A program made the translations under genes and the position numbers. A stretch of DNA of 64,000 nt from NCBI RefSeq assembly GCF_905220565.1, contig NC_059401.1:12582766-12646765 (forward strand). The letters are read 5' to 3'. Shown piece by piece: positions 10,770-23,900 of the stretch; within the stretch, counting starts at the first letter, position 1; every line of letters starts with the position of its first letter. Below the pieces are notes generated by a model that did no database searches, was not told where the DNA came from, and saw nothing but the letters and a program-made list of their open reading frames with translations. This stretch comes from Melitaea cinxia. Its lineage: Eukaryota > Arthropoda > Insecta > Lepidoptera > Nymphalidae.

Positions 10770-11510
10770 TTCCTGGCACATGGTTGGAGGTTACTAAAGG
10801 TCACTTAGCCGATCATGCCCCGAAGCACCACGTGGCACCGCGAGTAGTACCACCTTGCACCACCTGGTTAAACTCACGCAGCTCACCACGATTTCTGGCG
10901 ATGTAAAACTAGCGTCGTCGACTGCCACAGGGTCGACAACCGGACGCACCATCACAACCGGAAATGTTGGGAGTCCTAGCGGAAATCTCCACAAAATGAC
11001 TCGCCACTTGGTCACATTAGAAGCATCCGGCACCGCCCGTGACCGCCTCGGCAAGGACCCTGGAAGGTCACACCAGAAGGTGAGCCTTTCCGTAGCTAAC
11101 CTCCAATGTCTCTGGGTTGACACGGAAATGGCTCACTAGAGACAAAGCACAAACTAACATCTTACAAAATTAAAGAAATAAAACGTCTTGAAACAATTTC
11201 AAATAGTACAATCACGACACAATCAACAAACGTAATCTCAAATAAAACAAGAACTTAATCTACTTAGTTGTTCAATGACTCACTCATAAATCGCACCTGA
11301 ATCTGGCTGTGGCTGAAGACGAAGGAAAAGAAGGAGCCACTTGCCACAAGCGCTTATATACTCATGAGCTAAACCCTACTCACCCAATTCCCACCTATGA
11401 CCCCATACGCAAAACCTCACGTCACAAGGACCGCGCTAATAAACGTCAACGCCTAGCAAGAAGAAAAGAGCTATTACGCCCCAAAATAAATTAGTAACGT
11501 TATATATGTT
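10770..11510. other. Unclassified GC-richer segment, possible LTR or transposon relic
   Basis: Composition rises sharply over 10795-11135, and both strands carry about 100 codons open, which itself argues against either being a real protein. Further right is a TATA-like GCGCTTATATACTCATGAGC at 11349-11368. No reverse transcriptase, protease or transposase motif is seen. The abrupt composition edges suggest inserted DNA. Confidence 0.35.
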
Positions 11511-11739
11511 ACACAGCGACCTCAAAATTTTGAAATCAATTGACATTGGCAATATGGTCTTTTATTATTTTTCACATTAGTTAACAATACTATTACTATG
11601 CAAAGGATTTGTAAAATTACGATTTAAACATACAATTACATTTAATTACATTATCAGCTATAAGGAGGTAATCAGTAAATAAATAAATAAACAAATATTT
11701 TTCTACATATTAATTTTAATCATATCAGAATCATTACTT

Positions 11740-11812
11740 CAGCCTATCGCAGTCCACTGCTGGACATAGGCATTAGGCCTCCAAGTTACGCCAAAAACAG
11801 CGTGAACTCAAG
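11740..11812 (-). repeat. RTE-type LINE 3' end, short fragment
   Basis: Holds the reverse complement of the RTE end phrase: AGTCCACTGCTGGACATAGG, with GCGTGAACTCA on its inner side. Only about 70 bases remain. Confidence 0.7.
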
Positions 11813-12039
11813 TGAAATTTTTACTTACATGGGGACTGTCAAAATATGCCAAAATTTTCCCCACGTAACAAATCAATATTTGTCACTAATTGATTAAATT
11901 TACAAGTTAAATTAAACAGACATTTAATTTAGAGTACCTCCATATATAACCGGTGTTCTTGTTCTCTACCAAAATTAACAAATCTATACACAAATAAAAT
12001 GGTAGGAAAGTCAAAACTGTACATTGAATATTTTTTTTA

Positions 12040-12620
12040 AAGAATACTTGGGGTGTGATCTACAATCGATACCGAAGCCAAAAATATAGTTTTTAGAATT
12101 TTTGTCTGTTTGTCTGTATGTATATCCGGGATAAACTCAAAAAGTACTGCATGGATTTACCTCAAATTTGGCACGAATATTATTAAGAAGTCGGGTCAAC
12201 ATATAGGCTACATTTTTGAATATCATATCAAAAATTGACCGCTTCAGCGGGGTTCGAACCCGCGTCTCCGACGTACCGTGTCGGCGCTCTAGCCAATTAA
12301 GCTATGGAACGATACACCCGCTCGAGCGAAATTTTCGATGTGGGGTGTGAAATGTGGGTAACACAAAAAAAAAAATCTTAGATATTAAATATAGGCTACA
12401 TATTATCGAGCTATCACCTACGGGGAACGAGCAGTGAACCTTTATTTCCTCAACGCATTCTGTAACAAAGTCTAATCTAACGACACATATTTAAATGTTT
12501 TTGTTATTATGTTAATAACCATGTCATAAGCTAGCTTCACACTATAAATAAAGACATTATGTAGTATATTTAGTATCAGCATTGCACCCGAGCGAAGCTG
12601 GGGCGGGTCGCTAGTGAGTA
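12040..12620. mobile_element. Non-autonomous repeat split by a tRNA-like insertion
   Basis: Left part (12050-12213) carries TACAATCGATACCGAAGCCA and GTCTGTATGTATATCCGGGA. Right part (12402-12616) carries ATCGAGCTATCACCTACGGG and ends GGGGCGGGTCGCTAGTGAG. The halves join across the insertion at the duplicated word ATATAGGCTACAT. The ends resemble the CTAG-ended Helitron-like repeats of Lepidoptera, but I cannot prove the class. Confidence 0.5.
12201..12401 (-). repeat. tRNA-like insertion with 13-bp target duplication
   Basis: ATATAGGCTACAT occurs at 12201-12213 and again at 12389-12401, bracketing about 175 bp. Inside, minus-strand bases 12311-12240 form a well-kept tRNA-like fold: anticodon stem CCGAC/GTCGG, T stem GCGGG/CCCGC with TTCGAAC, anticodon GGT, and C at position 33. 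An A-run (AAAAAAAAAAA) lies on the right side, as expected of a retroposed copy, although the tRNA-like part then faces the other way. It is the same family as 10119-10256. Confidence 0.75.
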
Positions 12621-12912
12621 TTAGAAATAAAATTATTTGGAAAAAATAGTTACATTGCCACATACAATAATGTATTTATTATCTGTAAGAATTAAAAATT
12701 AATACTCCTTGCTCGTCCGAGTCTTTTCTCCTAACTTTGCTCAGTATCAGTTTGGTACAAAGAGCAACACGGAGGGGAGTAGCCATTTACAGACGTTCCC
12801 TTCTGTCAAGATAAAAGGCCAAATGGCCATATGCGTACAATGAAACTAGTTGCAGCCGCACTGACCACTAGACTAAATCTAGTTGCGCGATTGATTCAAC
12901 TTCCTTCAAAAA

Positions 12913-13802
12913 ATGGCAAATTGTACTGTTTTTTGCTGCAAAAAGAGATCTGCCACGTTAAATTTACTAAAACATGGAGTTACCTTTCATACGTAAGTAT
13001 ATTTTAATCACATTATTACTCGTATACTTCTTTTAAACCTTTTTAAACTTAAAAATTACAAATATTATCCGTCGTGTTGACTCGATTTGTTTACCAACAC
13101 AGGCCGCTCGCCCTCATACAATGTGCGGATCGGTCAAGTGACTGATCGGAGTCTATTTCCGAGAAGTCACTCGCCGAGCGATACTGTTGTTACCGGTTTG
13201 ATTGTAGATAGTTTTCGATACAGACATTTTTGAGATTTTGATTTATTTAAAATATTATATTGCTAGCTTTTTTTAATAAAGTAATAATATGAATATTAAC
13301 ACATTTTACTAGAATTACTTAATGTGAACTTCGACCATAATGTTTTATATAAAAATTTGGCAGGTTTTCTAAAAATCCAAATTTAAGGGATACATGGAAA
13401 AAAAATTGTCATAACAAACTAACCTGGATGCCCACAAAAAAAATAGTGTAATTTGTTCAGATCATATCAATACCACTAACTTTCAAGTGTTGGCGAACAA
13501 TAGAAGGAACTTAGTCGAGGGCACCAAACCAACACTAACGTCACACTGTTTTTGTCCCGTAAGTTTTTTTTTTGTCTCATGTATAAGGTAATCTAGATAT
13601 GGTTTACCTCAGTCATAGTAGTGAAATGAAGCTTAGATTTATCAACTTTGAAAATTAACAATGTTAAATCCATCCTTTCAGAGTCATCAACCAATCATTC
13701 AATCTAAAAGATGATAGGCTATCATCTTATGATGCCGTTAGTGCTACGCTCCCTATTCCTGATTCGTCGACATCACTGTGTACATCATCAACTCCTCAAA
13801 AT
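12913..13802 (+). pseudogene. THAP zinc-finger remnant of a P-like transposase
   Basis: Exon 12913-12992 reads MANCTVFCCKKRSATLNLLK followed by HGVTFHT, then donor GTAAGT. Exon 13364-13558 reads FSKNPNLRDTWKKNCHNKLT and WMPTK, then, after a slip in an eight-A run at 13436-13443, NSVICSDHINTTNFQVLANN. A third possible exon is 13682-13802. The C..C and C-x2-H ligands of a C2CH THAP finger and the conserved tryptophan and proline are visible. The homopolymer frameshift and the missing catalytic domain make it a pseudogene. Placement between matched inverted repeats ties it to the transposon rather than to a host THAP gene. Confidence 0.75.
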
Positions 13803-13910
13803 GTGGGTTAACTTTAAATCGTTTATTGTAGACTGGCATTGTTTGACACAACAACGTTACACCAAACGTATTGTATCATAATTATAATAGACATATGCTG
13901 TCGCGACACT

Positions 13911-14189
13911 TTTTAACCGACTTCCAAAAAGGGAGGAGTTTCTCAATTCGACTGTATTTTTTTTTATGTATGTTACTTTAGAACTTTTGACTGGGTCGAC
14001 CGATTTTAGATGATTTTTAATTTAATAGAAAGCTGATGTTTATCATGTGGTGGCGTTCAAATTTCATCGAGATTTGATAACAACTTTTTGAGTAACCTTT
14101 GATAACGCGTATATATTACGTATATTGTATTACTTGTCGTTGTAATTGAAGTCAGTTTTTTTTTCATTTGCGAGCAAATACAATTATTG
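13911..14189 (-). repeat. GAAGTCGGTT-family element inside the P-like transposon
   Basis: Reverse copy of the 10269 element: starts TTTTAACCGACTTCCAAAAA, contains CAATTCGACTGTATTTTTTT, ends GCGAGCAAATACAATTATTG. Confidence 0.7.
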
Positions 14190-14929
14190 TAGATAGTGAT
14201 GTGTTCTACAAAGTCTTACTACATTATATATTTCTATTATCATTAGTTTTTGCAGCGCACGCAATGTAAAGAATTTTTCAAATCTTTAGTCTTTATAATC
14301 GTTTATTTTACATGAAGATGTTTGATTTGTAGTATATAATAAATTAAGTCTATTTTTATAATAACATCTTACCTTTGTGTCACTTTAAAAACCTTATTTC
14401 CCTAACCGAGTACTTGAATTTATCAATAATACATATCGACAGTTGTTACAACCACGGCTGTAAGCAACTTGTCAGTGTAGTTGCGGCATGTCATTAAACT
14501 GTAATGACACAGAATGTATCTATGTGTGTGTGACAAATATAAGTGTGTTTTTAATTTAGTATGTGTGGGTTTCGTAGTGATAGACGATTATTTTTGTGTG
14601 GGAATTAGATAAAGTAAGCATGTGTGTAATTTCCCCCCGCAAAAAATGCCAGACAGTTTTGTATCGGTAAAAAACGCCAGGGCTATTCCCCTCCGTGTTG
14701 CTCTATGGTTTGGTATCAGTACCTTGGTACATTTTTGTTACGTTTACTCTATGGCTCAGTAGTTTTATGTCTAGTGATTGTAGTGGTACCTATTGTCGTT
14801 ATTCCGAAAAGTGTTTTTATATATTTTATTATAAATACAACTAAACCTTTGTGACTAAAATCTTTGAACAACACAAATATTGTCTTTTTTAGTAGAATTT
14901 ATGAGAAATATAGGTATAATACATTTCAA

Positions 14930-17900
14930 ATGGCTCGTTTCCTGTCAGAAGATAAACTGCGAGGTTTTGAAAAATACAAAGTATGATTTATTTTGTTTTA
15001 TTATGATATTATTAAAAGAAAAACTATGTTGTATAAATGTCTATAATATTTACGTTTATGTTTTAAATATATTAATTCAGATTGTCGTAAAATACTCGAG
15101 CCGGCTTCGTAAAATTTCGGACTAATTTCAATTTTATTTATTCAGATGTTATATTTATATCTACTGTTTACTTTTCAGTATAATTCAATTGACACTAGTT
15201 TACTAAGTAACTATGTTATGCATCCGTTTTGGAATTGGTGTGTTCAGGTAATGTACAATTCAATTTTTTAAACTAATACTACTAAGTAAAATTATAAAAT
15301 TTAATGATTAGAAGATAATTTAAAACCGTTTAACTATGAATAATATAATCCTCAGCTTGTGAGCATTAGGTGATAACATATTTATCAAACCTTGTGATAA
15401 TATCTTATTGAAAGTTTTAATAAAAAGGCATTAAAAAACATTATCCTTTTTTACTATAAATACATGTTTGTATTAGCTATTGCCATTTTTATATTTTCAA
15501 TAAAGCAACATATATGGAAGTCCATTATTAGTTCTGTAATAATACCTAAATATTTTAACTTAATAAAACTATCCTAAGTATTATTATAAATTTCTACGAC
15601 CTTAATAAGAAGCTACAGTATATCACAACTATAAAGCTATATTAGAATAGTAGCATGTGTATGTAATAATTATTAACACAGAATGAAATGTTGCAGTTTT
15701 GCCCGGTGTGGGTGGCACCAAACCTTCTAACCTTTTCTGGCTTCCTACTGACAGTCCTTAACTTTTTATTGTTCTCCTACTATGATTATGGATTTTACGC
15801 CCTTACAAAGGAGAATATTACCAATGATCATATACCCAGCTGGGTATGGGCAGTCTCGGCAGTTAATTTATTTGTGGCTTATACTCTTGGTGAGCATTAT
15901 AGAATTAGTTATTTTCATACTCTTTTTGTACATTAAAAATTAAATTTTTAATCGTATAAATTGTATGTTAAACAAAGTAACATAAATCTCTGACTTGTAA
16001 GCAAAGCAATCAATAATTTAGTTGAAATAAAACTTTATATGTTATTATATTAGGACCTTGAATATGTTCTCGTTGTTTCTTTAATGATGGCAGTAGCAGT
16101 ATGCCGTTCGTGGATTTCGATAGTAACACACATGCAAGTCTAGTGTATCTAACCTTATATTTCAGTGTATGATAGTTCACTTTAGTGTAAACAAAGTAAT
16201 TTTTTCTTAGTTCTGAAAATGTCTACTTTTGTGCCAAATAAACTGTATTTGGGGGGAATTTTATTGCACTACTTTATTCAAAAGAAATCTGCAGCTGAAG
16301 CAGAAGAATTCTTGTTGACTTATGGTGACGACGCTTTGTCGAATACGACATGCGGAGACTGGTTGCGACGCTTCAAAAATAATGATTTTGAAATTAAGGA
16401 AAAAGAACGTTTTGGCGCACCGACAAAATTTGAAGACGAAAAGTTGGAGGAATTACTCGATCAAGACCGATCTCAGACGCTAGCAGAGAGATGAATCAAC
16501 TGTTTCAAAACGTTTGAAAGTTTTAGGAATGGTCCAGAAGCAAGGACATTAGGTACCGTATGAATTGAAGCCCAGAGACGTCAAACGACATTTTCTCATG
16601 TGTGAACTACTACTTCAACAGCAGAAAAGAAAAGGTTTTTTGCACCACATCATGATTGGCAATGAAAATTGGATACACTACGATAATCCAAAGCGTAGAA
16701 AATCGTGGAGTAAGCCTAGCCGTGCATCAACATCATCTACAAAACCAAATATCCATGGTTCGAAGCTTCTTCTCTGTATTTGGTGGGATCAGTAGGGTAA
16801 TAATAATACTAATAATAATAATCTTTATTGCACACCATTAAAAAATACAAACAAAAGTAGTATAATTAGAGGAAGATGTACAAAGGCGGCCTTATCGCTA
16901 AAGTAGCGATTTCTTCCAGACAACATTTGGGTATAGGACAGTGCATAAAAAAGCGGTTAGGAAGTGTACAAATAATTGTTATAGAAATTGGAATACATCA
17001 CAATTGATTATAAAATTATACGTACATATATACATACATATATATGCTTACACACTAGCATACATTCACATATACACATATACTCATATATAAATTTAAA
17101 CAATTCATACATATTTATGTGATCCAAAGGTGAAAAGACAATCATGGCGAATTTAGTGACAAATTGTGAACCTTAAGATACTTTTTGAAGCTAAAGACTG
17201 ATTGAGCTTGTCTTATAGAGAGAGGAAGGGAATTCCAGAGCTTAACAGTTGCTACGGAAAAGGCGTAGAACGAAGAAGTGTGACGTGGAATCTTAAGAAC
17301 CAGATTTGAGTCAGATCGAAAAGAAAGATCATGGGTGTCGCAGAGAAACGCAAAGCGTTCTTTGAGGTAGTGAGGTGTGTCGCGATGGAATAATACACAA
17401 TATAATAACGAGAGGATATGAGTATTTCTGCGAAGACGGATTGGGAGCCACTTGAGTTGCTTACGAAATTTAGAGACATGGTCATATTTGCGGAGATCAA
17501 ATATGAACCGTATGCAAAGATTCTGAAGGCGCTCAAGTTTTTTCAATTGCTCCTTGTTGAGGTCAAGATTACAAGTATCAGCATAGTCAAGAATTGGTAG
17601 AAGAAGTGACTGTGCTAACGCAATCTTAGTGGGCTGTGGAAGAATATATTGAAGCCTTCGAAGTGATCGGACGGCTGCGAATAGCTTGCGGCTCAACTCG
17701 CTCAGTTGAGGTACCCAAGAAAGATGGCTATCGAAAATGACTCCGAGATTTTTTACCTTGTCGCTGTAATTAATAGCGGAATTATTAAAAATGACAGGTG
17801 GTATGTGTGACCAATCTATTCGGGTCACTAGTTTTGGACTACCAATAATAGTCACTTGACACTTTGATGGATTGATGTTTAATCCATATGAGTTGCACCA

Positions 17901-20900
17901 ATCAAGTATGTTGTTTAAATCGCTAATTATCCTTTGAATACATGTTGGTAAGTCAATCAGTTAGTAAAGTGGAGTAAATCTGGAGATCGTCACAGATAGG
18001 GACAGATGGTATTTATAAAAATTGAAAAGAGGAGAGAGATAAGACGTCTCCTTGTGGGGACCACCTTTTACGTCTAACCAGTCTGAGAAAATATCCTGGA
18101 AGCGCAAACTCTGCCGACGCCCAAACAAGTAGCTACGAAACCACTCAATTACCGACGGAGATATGCCAAGAGAACTCATAATTGCAAGCAATATATCAAA
18201 ATCTGCAGTGCTGAACGCATTGCTAAAGTCTAGCAAGGTCAACACCGTGAGACTGATTGTCCATGGCGACATGATGACATGGCGGGTGTAATTTATCATC
18301 AGCTGCTCAAACCAAATGAGACTATCACGGGGGATCGCTATAGACTTCAATTGATGTGTTTAAGTCGAACCTTAAAAGAAAAACGACTGCTATACGAGCA
18401 GGGACACGACAAACTGATTTTGCTACATGACATCGCTCGGCCTCATGTTGCAATACCAGTAAAAACCTACCTGGAAACGTTTCAATAGGAAATTCTACCC
18501 CACCCGCCGTATTCACCTGACATAGCCCCTTCTGATTTTCACCTATTCCGTTCGATGGCACATGGCCTAGCTGACCAGCGCTTTCATTCTTATGAAGAAG
18601 CTAAAAAATAGATCGATTTTTGGATAGCTTCAACAGACATGTCGTTTTTCCGATGCGGAATTTATTTACTGCCAGAAAGATGGGAGAAAGTGGTTGCTAG
18701 TGATGGACAATACTTTGAATGAAACGTTTTTGTTATTTATAATTTAAATAAAACTTTTATTTTGTAAAAAAACAGCGAAAACTTATTCAAGGTTTAAAAT
18801 CAAAATTTAGAAAGAAAAAACAAATCACACATAATATACTCAATAGAAGTACACCAAAAATAACGTAATGACTGGTCAATAAGTCAATAATCTTTCATTC
18901 TTAGTTGCCCTTTCTTATCAGCATTATAATGTCTTTGGTAAATATAGCTAACAAAACATTGCATCCTATTTCGTTTTAGATAACAAATGTTACTAATTCT
19001 CTAGTAATAACACACATTGAAATGTATTTCTTAATTAATTTAAACAATTATTTATTTCAAATAATACACCATCAATATGAATAATTTATACTCGAATACT
19101 AGCTGACCTGGCGAACTTCGTACCGCCTTATTTATTTATTTTTTCTTAAATATAGCAATTACATATATAAAAATAAAATATTGCCTATCTTTCAAGTTAG
19201 ATCAAACTGCACACGGTATGCAAATTTGATGAAAATCAGTTGAGTAGTTTAAAGAGTTCATGGCGGACAAACAACGTATCGCGTAATTTATATATATTAA
19301 GATTTTTTATTTAAACTACATTGACCATGATGTTAGTTTTGAACTAAAATAGGAAATAGTATGAACAGTATTTTTACATAAGTTCCAGTATGATAAGCAA
19401 TCTTTGAAATATAAAAATTTTGACGTGCTGTTTTTAAATTTAATATACATTTAAAAGACGCTCGAATATTTCAAATAGAGCTTTCATTAAACCAACTGAA
19501 CATTCCCTCTTCAGAATGATTAGTTTGTATTAAATTACAGATGGCATTGATGGCAAGCAAGCTCGACGTACAGGCAGCAGTGGTCCCTTAGGTGAACTTT
19601 TCGACCACGGCCTTGACTCATACTCCGCAGTTCTTATACCTACATGTCTTTACAGCATATTCGGAAGGTAGGAATATAGTAACATCTAAGAATTTAAGCC
19701 CATAAGTATATGTTTTTTTTTTTCACGTAAGCAATGTAATAAGCATATATTATTGTTGTTGTGTAATATTAGTATATAAAATAATTATATTGATTAAATA
19801 ATGAAGTTCGTTTATTCTATCAAGTTAATATATTATAGATCTCTATCTTTGTAAGTTTGTAACATACATTTTTAAAATAGAAGTTTCTTATTTCTGTTAG
19901 TAAGTAAATAATTTTAGTAGGTATAAATAAAATATGCATAATTATAGTGTTTATTTGTTTTCATATTATAATTAAATAATGTATCGAAAATTGCTTTTTT
20001 CAAAAATAGGTTTCAAAATCACTTTATTTTCATCTTACAAAGTATACAATGTTCTGTGTTACAGGGATGAGCTGAGTCCGATAAGATTTTACTTTGTATT
20101 ATGGAATATATTTTTAAACTTTTATCTAACTCACTGGGAGAAGTACAACACGGGTGTCATGTTCTTACCGTGGGGATATGACTTTACCATGATTGTAAGT
20201 ACGAGTTTGTTATGTTATCATTTTACTGTATTTTTTTTCCGGTAATTTATTAGGTATACTAAAAAAAGTAAGATAAGGAAATAAAAAAATGAGGTATGCC
20301 TGTCTTAATAATGTTTCAAATGATCAATTTTGAAAAGAGCAATCTAATTTTCTACAATTTATTTGATCAACGATTTTCTTAATGCAGATATATTATATCT
20401 CACAATGAAAGTTATATTACAAATCAATTAAAATGTATTATTTTATTTTGTTTTTATGAAGAGATAATGTTCAGGTGATAGTAATGACCTATGTAATCAA
20501 AAAAATTAAATGGAAGGTAAAATAGAAGTTTAACACATGTTAAAGATACGAAAATGTGATATGTTTGGTATATAAAGGAGAAGGAAAACTTCATTTGAAA
20601 CCCGGAATGAGGTCTCCGTCAAACATTCGTGGCATAGCTCTAAAATACGAAAGACTCCTGCAACCGAACTGGCTCCACACGTATCGACTCGTCGTTCCTG
20701 TGGGCCTCGCCAGTGCGGTCGAGATGGTGGCCCAGAGTTTAGGCAACTCTGCGTTTTCCTGAAGGGTGTCCTAGGCGACATAGTGTCTGTCTGACACTGT
20801 CTAAATCGTCTGCAATAGACGGACTAAGGCCAATGATGATGATGGTAAAAAAAATAAGTAGAAGTAAGTCAATGTAGTGTGATTGAATATAGGGGTAGGG

Positions 20901-23900
20901 AACAGCAAGAACCATCTTGCTCAAAATCTGGAGCAACCCAACTGGGGAAGTACCGCAATCATATAGAAAACTACAGCTAAATAATACTGCTTTCAAGTAG
21001 TCTTGTGTTCCTGTGGTGAATAAAGTAGCCAGAGCTCCTGGGGCGGGAAGGCGGTAGGGTCGGTAAAGCTCTTGCAATGATACATATATATAGATTCACC
21101 CTGTAATGTCTCACTGCTGGTTTCTAACTCCATATTGTAGAAGGATCAGAGATTAATCCACCATGCTGCCCCACTGCGGGTTGGTGGATGTATTCTCTGC
21201 TACGAGTAACGATCGTATCAGGTAACGTGCTTTCCGAGGCACGGTAGAAAGATCGTAGACCCAAGACACATGAAAACCGGAAAGAAATATTTGTATAAAT
21301 ACAAACATCTATCACGAGCGAACCTGCAAACTGCCGGTGCTTAGTCGCGGACGTCGCACATACCACTACACCAGAGTGGTTGTTATACACTTATAGTAGT
21401 GGTCGCCAAGAGGTCAAAATTCGACCATGATTAATTTAAATTATAAGTTTGAACATTATTAAGGTTCTTTTATCAAAGACTATACTTGTATATTAATAAA
21501 AAAAGAGTATATATGCGCGTGTGCGCGTGTCAAATATATTGCATTGAATTATGAATACAGCTGTACCACTTGTGGCAGGGCTCGTGCGCGCTGCTGCTGG
21601 TGACGTCGCTGACGGGCCCGCGCGCCTGGCACGCGGCGCTGGCGGGCGGGCTGCGGCCCGGCGCGCTGTTCGAGCTGGCGCTGTACCTGTCCGCCGTGGC
21701 CACCAGCCAGACCGTCATCCTGTGGAACATCTACAAGTATGTAGCGGCTTGCATTCAACCTCTAACACCCCACTTGTGGGCATTGGCCTCTTTCTCCGTG
21801 CAGGAGAAGGATCCTAGCTTAATCCACTGTGCTGCTCCACTGAGCAACGATCGCTATCAGCTATAGTACCATACCATAAAAATATTTCGTGCAATCAAAG
21901 TCACGGGCAACAGCTAGTATAGTAAAAATGTAATGTTTGTTTAGGCATGCTTATTTATTTTATTTACATTAAAAAAAAAACAATTTATGTGATAAACAGA
22001 GGAGCAAAACAATTAACAGTTTAACAGTGCACTGTTAACATATAAACACACATACACACACAACGCGCACGCACACATACATGCACGACATACACGCGCA
22101 TACACATAAACACCTAAACCTACTAACAATACATATATAATTATAGTATGCATAATATATAAATATAAATAAAAAAAATCTGTGAAAAACCCAGTAACTT
22201 TTGTCTTAACAGTTGTCGTGGTCAAATTATACATTTCGGTTCAACATAATGGTTTTTAAGTCTAGTTCTAAGAGCTATTTGGAGATACCGGTAGTCTCGC
22301 TCTGTGGCACACCGCTGTGCCGAGTAAATAGATTCAAATATCTGGGCCACTGGGTTACCGACAATTCAAAGTATAGCTGTGATATTGAGAGGGAACGTAG
22401 GTTGCTGTCTGTTCGATGCAACATGTTAGCACCGAGATTTGCAAGGTGTACGAAGCCAGTTAAATTAACGCTTTTTAAAGCATACTGTCAGTCATTTTAC
22501 ACCTGCAGTCTTTGGGCTGACTACACGCAGCGGGCATACAGCGATCTACTGGTTCAGCATAACAACGCATTCAGGGTTCTGATGGGGCTGCCGCGGCAGT
22601 GCAGTGCCTCAGGCATGTTTGCGGAAAGGCATACGGATGACATTTAAGCCATTATGAAAAAACGGTGCGCCTCGAGTTAGCCCGCCTGATGAGCATGCAA
22701 TGTAAATTTTTGCTAATATGTAAACTGACATCTAAGATAAAGGCTATACCTAGTTTAGATGTCATGATTAAAAATAAAGAAATGTTCCTGTGTTTAATAA
22801 TACTAAAGTGGGAATGATATTATAAATTATTGTAAAAATATGCCATCGAACAAATAATCTGTTATACATGTGTAAATAATTGAAAATAAAAAATGAACAG
22901 TGATTAAAGAGTAAAAAAAAAGGTTGAAGAGAAGAATAATAATTATAATAATTAATGTAATATATTATTTTTCAGATCATATCGCGACAAATCTGGCAAG
23001 ATGCGTTCATTTTCAGAAGCAATACGACCTCTTATACCACTGGGATTATTCTTCATATTGAGCACTACATGGGCTGTTTACTCGCCTACCGACATTCTGA
23101 ACAGGAGTCCTAGGCTGTTTTACGTACTGACAGGCACAATCTTCTCAAATATTAACGTGAGTTATATTATTATATTATTTTAAAAAGAAGAAAGAATGGA
23201 TTTGTGTCGGAATTCAAAATTTTTGTAAATATATATTTATTGCAAAAACCTAAAATATTGATGCTCAATTAGTTTTGGTAACAGACGACCAACTTAGTAC
23301 ATTAATCATTTATTTAACGTAATAACAGGTTAAATATTCATCTAAATAACATAATTTTGTATTAAGATTACACAAAATAATGTTAAACCCAACTCGGATT
23401 TTATGATCATGATCATATGAATTTTTTTTCTGCAGAAAAGCTTAGGTTAAATATTATTAAAATTAAATTAAAACAATTTAAAATAAAAATAAAAATTAAC
23501 TACAATTGTATATTTTTTGTGTTGCTTGCAAATGTATTAATAATTATTATAACTCACTAATCATTGTTTATTACGATATATTATATAATTATACTTTTGG
23601 ATAATTGTTACAATATATCTATGGTGTTAAGGAAAAATGAGATAAGACATATATTTGGACTATTCCCAATGGGCAAATATAAGAGCTTCATGTGGAGCTT
23701 CCACATGAATTGTGAGAAAATTGTAATTTATTTAATGTTTAATATATTAGTGACTTAACTCCTTTTTGCAATGATAATGACACATTAAAAGTTTTATTTA
23801 TTGGATTAACTCTAAATTGACTTTTCTGCTTTTTCTTTTACACCACAGATATAAGTACTACACTGCTATCAGCGTCGGTCAATTTTTAGCTGACGCACTA

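Larger units (their letters stand above)
12759..14705 (+). mobile_element. P-like (THAP) DNA transposon, internally decayed
   Basis: Terminal inverted repeats AGAGCAACACGGAGGGGA at 12761 and, in reverse, ending at 14704 (23 of 24 aligned bases agree out to TAGCC). The outer flanks show TTTGGTAC on the left and TTTGGTAT on the right, compatible with the 8-bp target duplications of the P superfamily. The interior encodes a THAP zinc finger (next entry), the DNA-binding domain of P-type transposases. The catalytic part is absent, and a GAAGTCGGTT-family element sits inside at 13911-14189. It lies just upstream of EPT1 exon 1. Confidence 0.75.
16053..18794 (+). mobile_element. Mariner transposon (D,D34D type) interrupted by a LINE
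   Basis: Left end ACCTTGAATATGTTCTCGTT (16055) pairs with the reversed right end ACCTTGAATAAGTTTTCGCT (to 18793), each next to TA. It lies in EPT1 intron 3, same orientation. The mariner itself is about 1.25 kb; the extra 1.49 kb is the LINE at 16796-18281. Confidence 0.85.

Noticed and set aside
12240..12311. Functional threonine tRNA gene on the minus strand
   Set aside because: Better folded, but it also has C at position 33 and lies inside a 175-bp insertion with a target duplication.
14880..15125. 81-codon open frame starting at 14880
   Set aside because: It reads through EPT1 exon 1 in a different frame and into the intron; the exon frame MARFLSEDKL fits the family.
21557..21578. Earlier splice acceptor for EPT1 exon 6 at 21560
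   Set aside because: It keeps the frame but adds six residues (LYHLWQ) not expected from the family spacing; the 21578 acceptor gives the family length.
21530..21758. Minus-strand frames over EPT1 exon 6
   Set aside because: Antisense shadows of the GC-rich exon without any domain.
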